In this document: one piece after another, positions 7,222-15,696 of the stretch | Position numbering within the stretch: the first letter of the stretch is position 1 | Layout: each line of letters begins with the position of its first letter | Assembly (NCBI RefSeq): GCF_014202635.1 | Contig: NZ_JACHHD010000005.1 | Location: 1 to 64,000, forward strand | Source of the DNA: Faecalicoccus acidiformans | GTDB taxonomy: Bacteria; Bacillota_I; Bacilli_A; Erysipelotrichales; Erysipelotrichaceae | Length of the DNA stretch: 64,000 nucleotides | Direction: 5' to 3' | The notes under the pieces: generated by a model | Told to the model about the DNA's origin: nothing | Seen by the model: the letters and a program-made list of their open reading frames with translations, nothing else | Databases searched by the model: none | Position numbers and translations under genes: made by a program

Positions 7222-7854
7222 GATACCGGGAACAGTTTGCCTAATGTTACATTGCTCGTTCCTATCGCTGATGTGTTTGGGATAACCGTAACAGAACTTT
7301 TGAAGGGTGAAAAAATAAGCGGAAATAAATCACTGAGCACGGATGAAGTAGAAGATCTCATTATAAATTCTTTAGATTTGTCAGTGCGTAATACTATTTG
7401 TCAACGAAAGAAGAACTTGATTTTTGCATTTCTTATTTCAATCGGCGTGGTGATTGCGGAAGCTGTTTTAATGACTGTTTCTGGAATCACCATAGAACAA
7501 ATGGGAGATAGTATATATATTTCTTTTTTGATGCTCATATTTGCGATTTGCTGCATTTTCGTAAAAGAAGTGTTGCCAACCTATTATGATAAAGACAAGA
7601 TCAATTTTGTTTCACAGGGAGTATTCAGAATACATATGCCAGGATTAGCGTTTAATAACGGAAATTGGATATATGTATTGACCATATTCCGATTGTTTAC
7701 ATTGGGTGTTGCTGTTCTTGCTCCTATTCTTTGTTGGCTTTGCATTTCAATCGGTGGAGTTGATTTATGGAAAAGCATACAATATCCTTCCATACTTATT
7801 GTACTTGCCGGGCTTATAGTCGCAACGTATATTGTTGGAAAAAAATATGAATAA
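7222..7854 (+). pseudogene. 3' part of an XRE-type membrane regulator gene cut by the mobile element
   Basis: The frame open at about 7222 reads DTGNSLPNVTLLVPIADVFG, then ITVTELLKGEKI. This is the second half of an XRE DNA-binding domain, where WExGxSLP normally follows the recognition helix. It continues with four hydrophobic segments (about residues 62-85, 93-110, 142-168 and 185-202 of the frame). So the gene encoded a cytoplasmic HTH plus a membrane domain, and its first roughly 45 codons are missing. The break coincides with the end of the recombinase region, next to a GA dinucleotide (7222-7223). The start codon TTG 7237 has no Shine-Dalgarno, so the remnant is probably not expressed. 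The missing half should lie beyond the left edge of the window. Confidence 0.75.
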
Positions 7855-8127
7855 GGTTATTTTTGAAATACTAATCGTTGAATATACCGACAACGAGGTG
7901 CGATTTTTTTAACTTTATTTTCTGTTTTCTCACAGAGGATGGCAGTGTAATTTAATCGTTCGGCAACTATCCTCTAACTTTAAAATGTAAATTGATTTCC
8001 GCTCTATTGGGGCGGAAATTCGTCTCTTTGAAGATATAGACCATGAAATTAAGCTGCGGCTAGTCAAAGGCTAATCTTATAATGGAATGCCAGATCTAAT
8101 CTATGTAAAGAGTAAAAGAGATATTCT
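7855..8127. other. Intergenic region between the XRE remnant and the acylphosphatase gene
   Basis: No complete gene is seen. It holds one hairpin, ATTTCCGC / GCGGAAAT (7995-8002 / 8012-8019), without a T run, and a short open stretch ending at TAA near 8072 that could be a gene remnant but is too short to identify. Confidence 0.4.
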
Positions 8128-8445
8128 TTAATATCGTACTCGAAATCCGGTTTCCATTTGAATGGGGATCGTTTCTTGTTTCATTTCGTCGATTTGAATA
8201 TAATGGTCTTCATATAGTTTTTCGATCAGTTTGTTGATAGCGTCCGGTTCCCCTTGAAGTTGAGCGATGACGCTGCCGTCCCATTGGTTTTGAACCCAGC
8301 CGCTAATGTGATATTGATTTGCCAATTGTTGGACCAGGAAACGAAATCCTACACCTTGTACGATCCCGGTAAATCGTATCTGTTTTCGAATACTAGAGGA
8401 TGAAGTTGATTTCATATTTTGGGAATGGTGGTTAAAAAAATGCAT
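8128..8445 (-). CDS. acyP: Acylphosphatase
   Basis: 105 residues. The signature FTGIVQGVGFRFLVQQLA contains the phosphate-binding VQGVGFR loop with the catalytic Arg, and VQNQWDGSVIAQLQG holds the catalytic Asn. Acylphosphatases hydrolyse acyl phosphates such as acetyl phosphate or 1,3-bisphosphoglycerate. The start at 8445 (MHFFNHH) is supported by AAGGAGA 5 nt upstream; the family core begins at about residue 20, so the N-terminal extension is somewhat long. Single-gene unit, convergent with the region to its left. Confidence 0.9.
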   Translation of the reverse strand: MHFFNHHSQNMKSTSSSSIRKQIRFTGIVQGVGFRFLVQQLANQYHISGWVQNQWDGSVIAQLQGEPDAINKLIEKLYEDHYIQIDEMKQETIPIQMETGFRVRY

Positions 8446-8588
8446 ATGATCTCCTTTTTATTCATTATAGCATTCTAAAATAAGTAAAATCTTTATGAAA
8501 TCTTAATATTATGTCTCCTTTTTCTTGATTCCTTTCTATAAGGTGTCTACAATAAAATCTGTTCAAATTGAAGAAATGGGAGATCGAT

Positions 8589-9947
8589 ATGAAGATTGCG
8601 ATTGTCGGAAATGGAAAAGTTGGATTTGCGATAGCGAAACAGCTGGACCAGGAAGGCCATGATGTGACGATCATTGAAAACAAGTCCAAAGTTTTGGAAG
8701 ACACGATGAATCGTTTAGATATTATTGGCGTTTTTGGCAACGGAGCTAATGTAGAAGTGTTAAAAGAAGCACAAGTCAAAGATTGTGAGCTCTTGATTGC
8801 GGCAACTAGTCAAGATGAAGTCAATATCTTGAGTTGTATGCTTGCCAAAAAACTAGGGACAAAAAATACGATTGCACGTATTCGAAACCCGGAATATGTC
8901 AGTGGGCTAAACTTGATGAAAGAAGAGTTGGGCCTATCGATGCAGATCAATCCAGAAATGGCGGCGGCTTTGGAAATCGTACGTTCTTTGCGGTTCTCCT
9001 CCAATATTAAAGCGACCTCTTTTGCCAAGGGAAGAATGGAATTGACAGAGATCAAGATCAAAGAGGGAAGTCCGCTGATTGGACAAAGTTTGAGTGAGAT
9101 CAGCAGCCGCTATAAATCAACGGTCTTGTTTTGTGTGATTCAGCGTGGAAGCCAGGTCATTATTCCCGATGGACAAACGATCATTTTGGAAGGGGATAAA
9201 GTTTCTTTGACGGGATCCATGCAGGATCTGGAGAATTTTTATCAGGAAATCAAGATCTTAAAAAATCATAAGATCCAGGAAATCATGATCGTTGGCGGCG
9301 GGCGCATTACTTTTTATCTGGTTCGTTTGTTATTGCGTTTAGGCATGGAAGTTAAAGTGATTGAAAAAAATAAAGAAGTTTGTCTGGATCTTGTTGAAAG
9401 GTTTCCGTCAGTAACGGTGATCCATGGCGACGGAACCGACCATGAGCTTTTGCGTTCGGAAAATTTGGAAGATATGGATGGATTTGTGGCATTGACTGAC
9501 AATGACGAAGAAAATGTCATTATTTCGATGTTCGCATCCAATCTGGGAGTACAAAACGTGTTGCCGAAAGTCAATCGCGTTTCTCTAGGATTCTTGTTGG
9601 AGAAGCTTGGATTGGAAAATGCGATCACGCCAAAAAATATTACGGCCAATCAAATTTGTCAGTATGTCCGTGCCATGCAGAATACGGTAGGCTCAAACAT
9701 CGAGTCTTTGATCAAAATCATAGATGACCAGGTAGAGGTGCTGGAATTCCGCGTTCGTGACAACTGTAAGTTTATTGGTGTTCCTTTGAAAGATCTGACA
9801 TTTAAAAATGAAATGTTAGTGGCCTATATTACTCATCGGGGAAAGCCGCAGGTCGCTCAAGGAGATACTCGTGTCAGTTTGGGAGACAGTATGATCTTGA
9901 TTAGTAAGATTGCAGGATTGAGGGATATCAACGATGTATTGGCTTAA
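8589..9947 (+). CDS. trkA: Trk potassium uptake system regulatory protein TrkA
   Basis: 452 residues from ATG 8589 (MKIAIVGNGKVGFAIAKQL; GGGAG upstream). Two tandem RCK units are visible. The first Rossmann fold has the GNGKVG dinucleotide loop and the second begins IMIVGGGRITFYLVRLLLRLG at about 240; each is followed by an RCK_C domain. TrkA binds NAD(H)/ATP and gates the TrkH channel at the membrane. A promoter with TACAAT lies about 35 nt upstream. It overlaps trkH by 14 nt, so the two subunits are translationally coupled. Confidence 0.95.
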   Translation: MKIAIVGNGKVGFAIAKQLDQEGHDVTIIENKSKVLEDTMNRLDIIGVFGNGANVEVLKEAQVKDCELLIAATSQDEVNILSCMLAKKLGTKNTIARIRNPEYVSGLNLMKEELGLSMQINPEMAAALEIVRSLRFSSNIKATSFAKGRMELTEIKIKEGSPLIGQSLSEISSRYKSTVLFCVIQRGSQVIIPDGQTIILEGDKVSLTGSMQDLENFYQEIKILKNHKIQEIMIVGGGRITFYLVRLLLRLGMEVKVIEKNKEVCLDLVERFPSVTVIHGDGTDHELLRSENLEDMDGFVALTDNDEENVIISMFASNLGVQNVLPKVNRVSLGFLLEKLGLENAITPKNITANQICQYVRAMQNTVGSNIESLIKIIDDQVEVLEFRVRDNCKFIGVPLKDLTFKNEMLVAYITHRGKPQVAQGDTRVSLGDSMILISKIAGLRDINDVLA

Positions 9948-11442
9948 ACGAAAATTGCGCAAGATCAACTGGAGCTTGATTGCCAATTTAAATGGATATG
10001 TCTTGATTTGTTTAGGGCTTTTGATGGTTTTGCCGACAATTTGTTCTTTGATCTATAAAGAAGATGTTGTCTATGATTTCTTGATCACGATTGCGATCTG
10101 TTTAGTCGTTGGTTTTGGATTGTCTAAGATCAAGCGTTCCAGAAGAGACTTTTTTGCCCGGGATGGAATGATTGCCGTCGGATTATGCTGGATCACAGCC
10201 AGTCTTTTTGGGGGCCTTCCTTATTTTATTTCCCAGGAGATTCCCAGTTATGTGGATTGTTTCTTTGAAGCTGTCTCTGGATTTACTACGACCGGATCCT
10301 CAATCGTTCCGGATGTTACAGCGTTATCAAAAGGGATCTTATTTTGGCGAAGCTTCACTCACTGGATCGGAGGCATGGGGATCTTAGTCTTTATCCAAGC
10401 CTTTATTCCTAAAGCCAACGAGCGTTCCATGCATATCATTCGAGCCGAGTCGCCAGGGCCCATTATTGGAAAACTAGTTCCTCGTATTCAGCAGACGGCC
10501 GCCATTTTATACAGTATGTATATGGGGTTGACGATTTTGTGCATCGTATTCTTATTGGTTGGCGGCATGCCTCTTTTTGATACACTGTGTTATACATTCG
10601 GAACTGCCGGAACAGGGGGCTTCAGCATTTCTCCTTTGAGTGTCGGAGAATATAATAATTTATATTATGAAATCGTCATCACCGTGTTCATGCTCTTGTT
10701 TGGAATCAATTTCAACTTATATTATTTCTTATTGTTGAAAAAATTTAAATCGGTCTTTAAAAGCGAAGAGTTACGAACTTATCTGTTTATCGTTTTTGCT
10801 TCCATGATTTTGATTGCCTTGAACATCTCTAAGATGTATGGCGGATTCTTTGAAGGCCTTCGATATTCATCTTTCCAGGTTGCGACCATTATTTCGACGA
10901 CTGGATATGCGACTACAGATTTCAATTTGTGGCCGATGCTTTCCAAGTCGATCTTATTATGTTTAATGGTTGTGGGAGCTTGTGCCGGTTCTACGGCAGG
11001 CGGAATCAAAGTTTCCAGGTTTTTGATTATCTTAAAGAAAATCAAGCTGGATATTCAGCGCTTGATCCATCCGCAAAAAGTTTCGGCGATCACGATGGAT
11101 GGAAAAATCGTTGATGAAGTGACCGTGCAGCAGATTTTAACTTTCTTTGGATGTTTTATCTTGATTTTATTGAGCTGTATTTTATTGGTTTCGTTAGATA
11201 ATTTGGATTTTGAGACAACGATCAGTTCTGTTTTTACTTGTATCGGAAATGTCGGTCCGGCTTTTGGATTGGCAGGGCCTATGGGTAATTTTGCCATGTA
11301 TTCGGATCTTTCAAAGATTGTATTGAGTGTTGCGATGTTAGTGGGAAGATTGGAAATTTATCCAATTTTGATCTTCCTGTTTCCTTTGTTTAAAATACCA
11401 GATCTGGTCAATCCAAAAAAGTTTTATAAACATTCAAATTGA
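9934..11442 (+). CDS. trkH: Trk/Ktr potassium channel subunit TrkH
   Basis: 502 residues with about ten membrane segments. Selectivity-filter loops of the four-fold pore are visible, e.g. VSGFTTTGSSI (about 111-121), TFGTAGTGGFSISP and STTGYATTDFN, together with TIWIGGMG-type motifs (THWIGGMGILVF). It forms the K+ pore in the cytoplasmic membrane; TrkA is the cytosolic gating ring. Its start lies within the 3' end of trkA. The unit ends with a strong terminator at 11441-11463. Confidence 0.95.
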   Translation: MYWLKRKLRKINWSLIANLNGYVLICLGLLMVLPTICSLIYKEDVVYDFLITIAICLVVGFGLSKIKRSRRDFFARDGMIAVGLCWITASLFGGLPYFISQEIPSYVDCFFEAVSGFTTTGSSIVPDVTALSKGILFWRSFTHWIGGMGILVFIQAFIPKANERSMHIIRAESPGPIIGKLVPRIQQTAAILYSMYMGLTILCIVFLLVGGMPLFDTLCYTFGTAGTGGFSISPLSVGEYNNLYYEIVITVFMLLFGINFNLYYFLLLKKFKSVFKSEELRTYLFIVFASMILIALNISKMYGGFFEGLRYSSFQVATIISTTGYATTDFNLWPMLSKSILLCLMVVGACAGSTAGGIKVSRFLIILKKIKLDIQRLIHPQKVSAITMDGKIVDEVTVQQILTFFGCFILILLSCILLVSLDNLDFETTISSVFTCIGNVGPAFGLAGPMGNFAMYSDLSKIVLSVAMLVGRLEIYPILIFLFPLFKIPDLVNPKKFYKHSN

Positions 11443-11463
11443 CGGGTAAATCCCGTCTTTTTT
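11441..11463 (+). terminator. Intrinsic terminator after trkAH
   Basis: GACGGG-TAAAT-CCCGTC followed by TTTTTT, starting at the trkH stop codon. Confidence 0.85.
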
Positions 11464-11501
11464 GATATATAATAGAAGCACAAAAAAAGGGGGATTTTGT
11501 C

Positions 11502-12203
11502 ATGGCAACTTATGTATGCAGTGACATTCATGGGCTCAGTCAAAAATATTATTCACTTTTGGATAAGATCGACTGTGAACATGGAGATACATTGATCATA
11601 TTGGGGGATGTGATCGATCGTGGGCCAGATGGATTTGAAATCTTGATGGATGCGTTGAAAAGAGAAAATGTTCATCTTCTGATGGGAAATCATGAATATA
11701 TGATGTGGGAAGTCTTGGAAATCAATAAGGGAGAGATTCCGAATGACATCTCGGTTTTAAACTGGCTGTTGAATGGAGGGGCCACTACTATTGCCGCCTA
11801 TAACAAGGCTAGTTTGGAAGATCAATTCTTTATTTGTCAGTCATTAAGGTCATTGCCTTATGCATTTACCGACATCGTAGTGAATGATCGACATTTTTAT
11901 TTATGTCACACGGCACCAGGAAAGGCAAAAGACAAAAAAGTTTTATATTGGAAGGACATCAAAGATCCGATGAATTTTGTCTGGGAACGTATGGATCCAA
12001 ACGGTCCTTTTCTAGAAAACAAAACCATCATTGCCGGCCATACGATCGTATTGAACTATCATCCGGAATTAACGGTATTCAGTGATACAAACGATCTGAA
12101 AACCGCAAATTATATTGATATCGACTGTGGCTGTGCCATGAATGATGAATCCAGCAAGTTAGCTTGTCTTTGTCTGGATACAATGGAAGTGGAATATTTT
12201 TAG
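11502..12203 (+). CDS. Calcineurin-like serine/threonine phosphatase (PrpA/PP1-type)
   Basis: 233 residues. Metal-site motifs of the phosphoprotein phosphatase family appear in order: CSDIHG (about 6-11), LGDVIDRGPDG (34-44), LLMGNHEYMMW (59-69) and IAGHTIV (about 174). This is the small bacterial/phage PP1-like form with the metals bound by D, H, D, N and H residues. It may dephosphorylate proteins or diadenosine polyphosphates; the sequence does not decide. It has its own promoter (TATAAT about 30 nt upstream) and a GGGGG-type Shine-Dalgarno. Confidence 0.85.
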   Translation: MATYVCSDIHGLSQKYYSLLDKIDCEHGDTLIILGDVIDRGPDGFEILMDALKRENVHLLMGNHEYMMWEVLEINKGEIPNDISVLNWLLNGGATTIAAYNKASLEDQFFICQSLRSLPYAFTDIVVNDRHFYLCHTAPGKAKDKKVLYWKDIKDPMNFVWERMDPNGPFLENKTIIAGHTIVLNYHPELTVFSDTNDLKTANYIDIDCGCAMNDESSKLACLCLDTMEVEYF

Positions 12204-12264
12204 TAGCGCTCTTAATGATTGTGAATGTGCTATTTTATCAGATTGAAATTAAAATCAAGCTGAA

Positions 12265-12304
12265 AAGAAAAAAGCCTATTTCTATGTAGGATATAGAAAT
12301 AGGC
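12265..12304 (-). terminator. Terminator hairpin read from the ung side
   Basis: GCCTATTTCTAT / ATAGAAATAGGC (12274-12304) is followed on the minus strand by TTTTTTC. It lies 125 nt beyond the ung stop codon. Confidence 0.65.
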
Positions 12305-12429
12305 AACACATCAACAGTTAGAGTATATCACTGTTTCAAGGCCTTTTCAAGAATGGAGATAAGCTTGAAAAGGGGTGTGAAAGCCACAATAAATTCAGGT
12401 TTAACTTCTTATTTCGGCGCTGAGGACTT
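12305..12429. other. Structured 3' region of ung
   Basis: It contains a 10-bp hairpin CCTTTTCAAG / CTTGAAAAGG (about 12342-12374). No gene is recognised. It may be a long 3' untranslated region or the remnant of an inserted element. Confidence 0.35.
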
Positions 12430-13089
12430 CTAGAACCATTTGATTGGTGTTTTGCCATGCGCTACCAGGAATTCATTACATTTCTTAAAATGTCCATTGC
12501 CAAAGAAGCCCCGATAAGCACTCAGAGGACTGGGGTGCGGACTGGTCAAGACCAAGTGATTCGGGTTATTGAGATAGCGTTTGGTCTGGATTGCTTTTGA
12601 TCCCCACAACAAGAAGACGACAGCGTCTTCTTTTTCATTGATGCGCTTAATAGCTTCATCCGTAAATCTCTGCCATCCGATATTTTGGTGTGCCAGAGGA
12701 TGTGAATCTACGACTGTTAAAATAGGGTTTAATAATAATACCCCTTGTTTGGCCCAGTCGGTCAAATCTCCGTTGCGGTGCAGTTTGACATGATATTCTT
12801 CTTCGATTTCTTTATAAATATTGACTAGGCTAGGCGGGATTTTGATATCTGGTGCCACACTGAACGCAAAACCTTGTGCCTGTCCGGGTTGATGATATGG
12901 GTCTTGTCCTAAGATCACCACTTTTGTATCGTGCAAAGAAGTAGTTAAAAATGCATTGAATATTTTCTCTTTGGGAGGATACACTTTTTTTGTTTTATAT
13001 TCGCGCGCAAGAAAATAGTTGATCTTGTTGAGATAATCCTTTTGAATCTCTGTATCAAAGAGCTCTTGCCAATCGTTATTAAATTTCAT
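12430..13089 (-). CDS. ung: Uracil-DNA glycosylase, family 1
   Basis: 219 residues with all family-1 motifs: VVILGQDPYHQPGQAQGFAFSV (about 61-82; catalytic Asp in GQDPYH), LLLNPILTVV (about 118) and the DNA-minor-groove loop HPSPLSAYRGF (about 186). It removes uracil from DNA at the first step of base excision repair. Shine-Dalgarno GGAGG lies about 7 nt before the ATG. It is divergent from folC, and the two promoters share a palindromic -10 (13122-13131). Confidence 0.97.
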   Translation of the reverse strand: MKFNNDWQELFDTEIQKDYLNKINYFLAREYKTKKVYPPKEKIFNAFLTTSLHDTKVVILGQDPYHQPGQAQGFAFSVAPDIKIPPSLVNIYKEIEEEYHVKLHRNGDLTDWAKQGVLLLNPILTVVDSHPLAHQNIGWQRFTDEAIKRINEKEDAVVFLLWGSKAIQTKRYLNNPNHLVLTSPHPSPLSAYRGFFGNGHFKKCNEFLVAHGKTPIKWF

Positions 13090-13121
13090 TGCGGACCTCC
13101 ATGGAAGTTTTTCTTGATTTC

Positions 13122-13131
13122 TATTATAATA
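13122..13131. promoter_or_regulatory. Palindromic -10 box shared by ung and folC
   Basis: TATTATAATA is its own reverse complement, so it supplies TATAAT on both strands. For folC the ATG follows 7 nt after the box. Confidence 0.6.
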
Positions 13132-13137
13132 CGAATC

Positions 13138-14310
13138 ATGAACTTACAAGAAATAATTCAAGAAATGGAGTCAAAAAAAAGCCGAAATATGGATTTAGAC
13201 AGCTTTCGAAAGATTTTGGATCATGAGCTTCCGAATCATCGAAAACTATCAAAGATCCAAGTTGCCGGAACCAACGGCAAAGGAAGCACCAGTACATGGC
13301 TGTCTTTATTGTTGGAAAAAAGCGGACTGAAAGTCGGTCTATTTACGTCTCCGCATTTGATTGTCCACAATGAAAGAATTCAGATCCAGAAAAAAATGAT
13401 ATCCGATTCAGATCTGGAACGGTTGTATGATCGGTATCGTTCTTTATTCCTGGAAAAAGGATTTACGATGTTTGAGATGGATCTGTTTCTGGCTCTGGCC
13501 TATTTTTTAGAGAACCGGGTGGATATTGCGATCATTGAAGTTGGACTGGGAGGCAGATTGGATGCCTCCACAGCCTTAGATTATAAAGCTACAGTACTGA
13601 CCAATATAGGGCTAGAACACACGGAGATCTTAGGGGACACGTTAGAACAGATTGCTTATGAAAAAAGCGGGATCTTTAAAACCGGAGTTTTAGCGGTATG
13701 TGGTGTCGAACAACCGGAATGTCAAAAAGTAATCGACCAGACAGCAAGAGAAAGACGAGTGCCGCTTTATTATTCCTATATGCCTGAAGTAGTTCAGAAA
13801 GGGAAAAAATATTTTGTATATTATCTGGATGGGGTCCTGGTATTTGACAAGCCCTATTATCAGTTGAAAAACTTCATTTTAGCTTGCGATACGTTGTATC
13901 ATCTGAATTTCCGCTTACATTATCCTCTATTACAGGAAACCATCGATGATTTTCATTTTTCCGGCCGGTGCATGCCTTTAAGAAAACGGCCTTTGGTCCT
14001 AGTGGACGGTGCCCATAATGTACACGGGATCCAAGCTTTGGTTTCTTCCTTAAAGACATGGAGAGGGCAAATCTATTTTTCCGTTTTGAAGGAAAAAGAT
14101 GCCCCTCATATGATTGAGCTGCTGAAGACATTAAAAGCACCGATCACTTTAGTGGATTTTGAAAGCGACCGGCTTTACCCTTTAAAAAACCTGGGCTTGC
14201 CGATCCTTTCCATGGACGCATTAAAAAAACGGCTTCAAGAAACACATGAGCCGTCTTTAGTTTGCGGATCTTTATATTTTGTCGCAGAAGTTATGAAGTA
14301 CTTTTCTTGA
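13138..14310 (+). CDS. folC: Folylpolyglutamate/dihydrofolate synthase FolC
   Basis: About 390 residues from ATG 13138 (MNLQEIIQEMESKKS). The Mur-ligase P-loop VAGTNGKGSTSTW (about 43-55) is followed by FTSPHLIVHNERI, VGLGGRLDAS and the NIGLEHTEILG metal/Lys region; the C-terminal domain has DGAHNVHG. FolC adds glutamates to folate so that it is retained and used. This start was chosen over longer ones because it matches the family N-terminus and lies 7 nt after TATAAT, with no Shine-Dalgarno: a likely leaderless mRNA. Its 3' end overlaps the convergent metallophosphoesterase gene by 20 nt. Confidence 0.93.
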   Translation: MNLQEIIQEMESKKSRNMDLDSFRKILDHELPNHRKLSKIQVAGTNGKGSTSTWLSLLLEKSGLKVGLFTSPHLIVHNERIQIQKKMISDSDLERLYDRYRSLFLEKGFTMFEMDLFLALAYFLENRVDIAIIEVGLGGRLDASTALDYKATVLTNIGLEHTEILGDTLEQIAYEKSGIFKTGVLAVCGVEQPECQKVIDQTARERRVPLYYSYMPEVVQKGKKYFVYYLDGVLVFDKPYYQLKNFILACDTLYHLNFRLHYPLLQETIDDFHFSGRCMPLRKRPLVLVDGAHNVHGIQALVSSLKTWRGQIYFSVLKEKDAPHMIELLKTLKAPITLVDFESDRLYPLKNLGLPILSMDALKKRLQETHEPSLVCGSLYFVAEVMKYFS

Positions 14311-15337
14311 TATGGATCACGACATATTCGCTTTTCCCTTCGGTGCGCAAAGGGAATCCCCATCCGTTGACTCCGGAACTGGTGATCTGGGTGAATCCTT
14401 GTTCTTGTTGGATGCCGTAGTCATGTTCATTGACATGGAGCAGGCTGGATAAAAATCCCAAAGGGAAGATCTGCCCGCGATGGGTATGTCCCGAGATCTG
14501 CAAGTCTATATCGTTTTGAACACAGTTATCTAATTCAACAGGCTGATGATCTAACACAATCTTATAATTGCCATCTGCAGGGCCGATCAGCTCTTTTAAG
14601 CTTTTTCGGTCCTTTTCTTCTGCATCTTCTCGCCCGATCAAAGTAAGATTTTCTTTTTCAACCACAGTATCTTGAAGCAATTGGATCTGATTTTGATGGA
14701 GCACTTTCTTGATATCTTCTTTTGAAAAATCTGGATGCGATGAATAATGTTGATTATCGTGATTTCCATAAACATAATACACCGGGGCTGTCTGGCTGAG
14801 TTTTCCCAATTCAGCAAAGACGGTTTCCATTTCTTCTTTTGTAGTGAATTCATCCACGATATCGCCGCCCAATGCATAAAAATCCGGATTCTCCTTCTCT
14901 AGATGAGAGACCAGTTTCGTTAAAGAATAAGGAGTCATACCGGTCGGATAATGCAGATCCGCTAAAAAGACGATCTTTGTTGGTTCAATGTCTTTGTCTG
15001 TAAAAAGTGTATAGCTTGTCGGTTTTATATGGTGAAGGTTGTAGATGCCATATCCCAAAATGCTGCTTGTCAATAATAGCGGAATCAAGAAAAGTAAAAG
15101 ATTTACAGGTTTATGAAACAAAAAATAAACCAGCTGCATGATCAACAATAAGCAGAAAAAGTGAAAGTAAAATGCCGGGAAAAGCGTATTGAACGTAATA
15201 CAGGGAAGTAAAAACAATATCACAACGCCTATTAAGATCTTCAAATCGATCTGCGGCATCCATTTATGGATCAAAAAGACAAGATTTGCCCCCAAAGCTA
15301 GACATACAAGTCCTAAACCAATTTTTAGATAAATCAT
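14291..15337 (-). CDS. Membrane metallophosphoesterase (YkuE/YaeI-like)
   Basis: About 348 residues. Four hydrophobic segments fill the first 120 residues. A calcineurin-type phosphoesterase domain follows with FLADLHYP, ALGGDIVDEF, VYGNHDNQHY, LDHQPVEL and SGHTHRGQ, all metal ligands present. Family members (YkuE, UshA-like) act on lipid- or nucleotide-linked phosphates; LpxH-type chemistry is unlikely in a Gram-positive. The start was placed at ATG 15337 (MIYLKIG), right after the upstream gene; a start 24 nt earlier would lengthen it by eight residues. It follows mnmE and the DUF1622 gene in one unit. Confidence 0.85.
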   Translation of the reverse strand: MIYLKIGLGLVCLALGANLVFLIHKWMPQIDLKILIGVVILFLLPCITFNTLFPAFYFHFFCLLLIMQLVYFLFHKPVNLLLFLIPLLLTSSILGYGIYNLHHIKPTSYTLFTDKDIEPTKIVFLADLHYPTGMTPYSLTKLVSHLEKENPDFYALGGDIVDEFTTKEEMETVFAELGKLSQTAPVYYVYGNHDNQHYSSHPDFSKEDIKKVLHQNQIQLLQDTVVEKENLTLIGREDAEEKDRKSLKELIGPADGNYKIVLDHQPVELDNCVQNDIDLQISGHTHRGQIFPLGFLSSLLHVNEHDYGIQQEQGFTQITSSGVNGWGFPLRTEGKSEYVVIHIKKSTS

Positions 15338-15338
15338 C

Positions 15339-15689
15339 TTATTCGATATCCTCGATTTCATCTGTTAGCGCATTGGCGCTTTTCCATTCCCAATGGATCA
15401 AAAAAGTAATGGCCGCTTTGACTAAGATCAAGGCGCCGATCTGAATGATCTCATCTAAAGAACGAACGGTGATCGTACGAATGATCTCCGCAGCCAATTT
15501 AAATGTTAAGGCAATGCTGAGTCCGCGAAGAAGCGGCTTTTTTGTATTTTTGTCCTTTTGAAAAAGATTCAATATACTGCGAAAAGCACTGAAGACGATG
15601 ATGGCCAAGGCCACAGCTTCCAAAAAATACAAAGAAAGATAGGCTATGTTGCACAGTATCGTATGCACTTGTTCTAAAAAGAGTTCCAT
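15339..15689 (-). CDS. DUF1622 membrane protein
   Basis: About 116 residues with three hydrophobic stretches and the DUF1622 pattern LEAVALAIIVFSAFRSI...RGLSIALTFKLAAEIIRTI...IQIGALILVKAAITFLIHWE. The conserved (L)AAEIIRT segment is the family hallmark. Function is unknown. The ATG at 15689 lies 8 nt beyond the mnmE stop, and the stop overlaps the next gene's start region, so it sits inside an mnmE operon. Confidence 0.75.
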   Translation of the reverse strand: MELFLEQVHTILCNIAYLSLYFLEAVALAIIVFSAFRSILNLFQKDKNTKKPLLRGLSIALTFKLAAEIIRTITVRSLDEIIQIGALILVKAAITFLIHWEWKSANALTDEIEDIE

Positions 15690-15696
15690 AAGCAAC

